From UBA1163 sp049513055 (GTDB lineage: Bacteria; Desulfobacterota; BSN033; UBA1163), in NCBI GenBank assembly GCA_049513055.1, contig JBEKWN010000050.1, forward strand, positions 1 to 24,444: a stretch of 24,444 nucleotides of DNA, read 5' to 3'. A program made the translations under genes and the position numbers. The notes beneath the pieces are model-generated. The model was not told where the DNA came from. It was given only the letters and a program-made list of their open reading frames with translations, and searched no databases. This document shows positions 23,073-24,444 of the stretch, one piece after another (within the stretch, counting starts at the first letter, position 1; every line of letters starts with the position of its first letter).

Positions 23073-23450
23073 ATGATAATCGCCAGATCTAGCCAAGTCA
23101 AGAGTTATATCACTCCTGCGCCCCATAAGCGAGAGCTGAAGGTTTTGATTTCCCCAAGCATACAAGAATGTGTGGAAGGGCTGGCCGTCGGCATGACCAT
23201 CTTACCTCCTGGCGAAGCCAGCAGCTTTCACAGCCATGATCGGGAATGTGAAACCTGGATTATCGTCTGCGGGGAAGGGGAAGTACGGGTTGGTGAAGAA
23301 AGTCAATCAGTAGGTGCAGAAACAGTGATTTTCCTGAAACGCAATATCAAACATCAAATCATAAATATTGGAAGGGTTCCCTTGCGAATGTTTTGGGTGT
23401 ATACCCCACCCGGGGCAGAGATAAATGTTTTAGAAGAGAAAATGAAATAA
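23073..23450 (+). CDS. Small cupin-domain protein
   Basis: The 125-aa product starts at ATG 23073, 7 nt after AGGAG; an in-frame ATG at 23019 would add 18 residues without a ribosome site. It is a single conserved beta-barrel. The first cupin motif has His53, His55 and Glu60 in SFHSHDRECETW, followed by GEGEVRVG. The second has His94 in KRNIKHQIINIG. These residues form the usual metal site. Cupins of this size range from isomerases and decarboxylases to sugar- or acid-binding proteins, so no reaction is assigned. It is flanked by SDR and crotonase genes. Confidence 0.85.
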   Translation: MIIARSSQVKSYITPAPHKRELKVLISPSIQECVEGLAVGMTILPPGEASSFHSHDRECETWIIVCGEGEVRVGEESQSVGAETVIFLKRNIKHQIINIGRVPLRMFWVYTPPGAEINVLEEKMK

Positions 23451-23518
23451 TACAAGGATCACGTTATTTCACCCCATGGGAGTAATTTTCAAACCTCTAT
23501 ATACATCGAGGAACAGGA

Positions 23519-24301
23519 ATGGAAACCGTGTTGAATAATGTTTTGCTGATACAGAGGCATGAACGGATATGCACATTGAAGATGAATCGTCCCCGGATCA
23601 TGAACGCGATTAACTCGGCCATGATACAAAAGTTACAGGAGGCATTCGACGAAATCTCATCGGATGAGGAGGTCCGGGTCGTTATCCTTGAAGGGGCGGA
23701 GGGAAATTTTTCAGCGGGTGCAGATATGCGCCTTCTCAAAGAAGAACTCGGTGCACCTGAGTCCTTCCAAGGGATGAAACGCCTCGGGAGGTTGATCCGA
23801 ACTATGAGAGAGCTACCGCAACCTATTATTTGCAAGGTCAGGGGAGTTGCCTATGGAGGTGGGGCAAACCTGGTTTTGGCTGGAGACTTTGCCCTGGCAT
23901 CGCATAACGCTCGATTTTGTGAGGTCTTCGTGAATATCGGCGTCATTTTAGATGGAGGAGGGTTCTATTTTCTTCCGAGGTTGGTCGGTCTGGCCAAGGC
24001 GAGAGAGATTGCTCTTCTTGGAGAGGAAATTGATGGGAAGACAGCCGCTTCCATCGGCTTGATATACAAGTCCGTTCCTGATGAAGACTTAGACCATGAG
24101 GTGGACACTTTAGCCCATAAACTATCGAAAAAATCTTTGCCTGCAATGGCTTTAATAAAAAAGGGCCTTGAAGGAAGTTTGAGCATGTCCTTACAAGAAG
24201 TTCTCGAATGGGAGGCTTCTCATCAAGCTGTGATGTTTCAGACCAGTGAACATAAGGAGGCAGTCCGTCTTTTTTTTGAGTCTCGGAAAAAGCGAATTTG
24301 A
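23519..24301 (+). CDS. Enoyl-CoA hydratase/isomerase (crotonase) family protein, PaaG-like active site
   Basis: The 260-aa product starts at ATG 23519, with GAGGA upstream. The crotonase fold is clear: the oxyanion-hole residues lie in SAGADM (about 65-70) and YGGGANLVLAGD (112-123), and FLPRLVGLAKAREIALLGEEIDG is typical. Both hydratase glutamates are replaced. The first falls at Asn117 and the second near Phe137, while Asp145 lies in GVILDGGG, the position used by PaaG-type and other isomerases (usually PD-x-G). It is therefore more likely an isomerase or a different acyl-CoA enzyme than a classical hydratase. It has no overlapping partner downstream in the window. Confidence 0.9.
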   Translation: METVLNNVLLIQRHERICTLKMNRPRIMNAINSAMIQKLQEAFDEISSDEEVRVVILEGAEGNFSAGADMRLLKEELGAPESFQGMKRLGRLIRTMRELPQPIICKVRGVAYGGGANLVLAGDFALASHNARFCEVFVNIGVILDGGGFYFLPRLVGLAKAREIALLGEEIDGKTAASIGLIYKSVPDEDLDHEVDTLAHKLSKKSLPAMALIKKGLEGSLSMSLQEVLEWEASHQAVMFQTSEHKEAVRLFFESRKKRI

Positions 24302-24444
24302 AACTCCCCCATTCTCCTCTAAAAGATAAATAAATATACCCACTGAACAACTTTTAGAAATCGCGCAATATTCATTTGTTCGTATGGATGCTGATTGGTT
24401 TTGGCCTTAGCCAGGAAACTTGGAAAAGAAACTCCATGGGAAAT
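24302..24444. other. Window end, no gene seen
   Basis: These 143 bases after the crotonase stop show no open frame of note and no clear terminator. A pyrimidine-rich run (ACTCCCCCATTCTCCTCT) follows the stop directly. The next gene presumably starts outside the window. Confidence 0.4.

Noticed and set aside
1..24444. CRISPR array, rRNA, complete insertion sequence or prophage
   Set aside because: No regularly spaced direct repeats, transposase, integrase, phage structural gene or rRNA-like block was found on either strand.

Overview
The window reads as catabolic, accessory-metabolism DNA from a bacterium with a periplasm, because an ABC importer is present together with a secreted solute-binding protein. 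Stacked Fe-S clusters in one redox protein and the lack of oxygenases suggest an anaerobic or facultative lifestyle. The gene mix resembles Desulfobacterota-type anaerobes, but that is inference; no rRNA or other phylogenetic marker is present. Every gene I accept is on the + strand.

Region A (about 40-10785). A GntR/FCD regulator comes first. A tightly packed run follows that encodes a complete acetoin/2-oxoacid dehydrogenase complex (E1 alpha, E1 beta, lipoyl E2, E3) and a large flavin/Fe-S oxidoreductase built on a GltD-like core with ferredoxin and BFD-like C-terminal modules. The run ends with three unusual genes: a LarA (nickel-pincer lactate racemase)-like protein, a quinolinate phosphoribosyltransferase-fold protein that has lost the quinolinate-binding residues, and a CinA/MoaB-type MoCF-domain protein whose start overlaps the previous stop. 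This triad is my main candidate for an undescribed system. All three folds have links to pyridine-nucleotide or pyridinium-cofactor chemistry, yet LarB, LarC and LarE are absent.

Region B (about 11012-14313). A thiolase-like protein without the usual nucleophilic cysteine is followed by a DUF35 Zn-ribbon/OB-fold partner and a MaoC hydratase. This resembles the hydratase plus retro-aldolase modules of steroid side-chain degradation. A metallo-beta-lactamase-fold hydrolase comes next.

Region C (about 14314-21429). A branched-chain-amino-acid-type (HAAT) ABC importer is encoded as livH, livM, an acyl-CoA synthetase, livG, livF and, after a gap, the binding protein. Overlapping or adjacent stop and start codons place the ligase inside the importer operon, so uptake of a carboxylic acid followed by CoA activation is the natural reading. 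LivM carries an unusual C-terminal four-cysteine zinc-ribbon-like tail. The 300 bp upstream contain several palindromes.

Region D (about 21430-24444). A 533-bp non-coding stretch with a perfect 15-bp inverted repeat is followed by an SDR dehydrogenase, a small cupin and a crotonase-family protein lacking both hydratase glutamates.

Taken together, the genes suggest import of an acid, CoA activation, isomerisation/hydration/oxidation, retro-aldol or thiolytic cleavage, and oxidation of a 2-oxo, acetoin-like or 2-hydroxy-acid-derived fragment by the dehydrogenase complex, with electrons collected by Fe-S/flavin proteins. The substrate cannot be read from the sequence.
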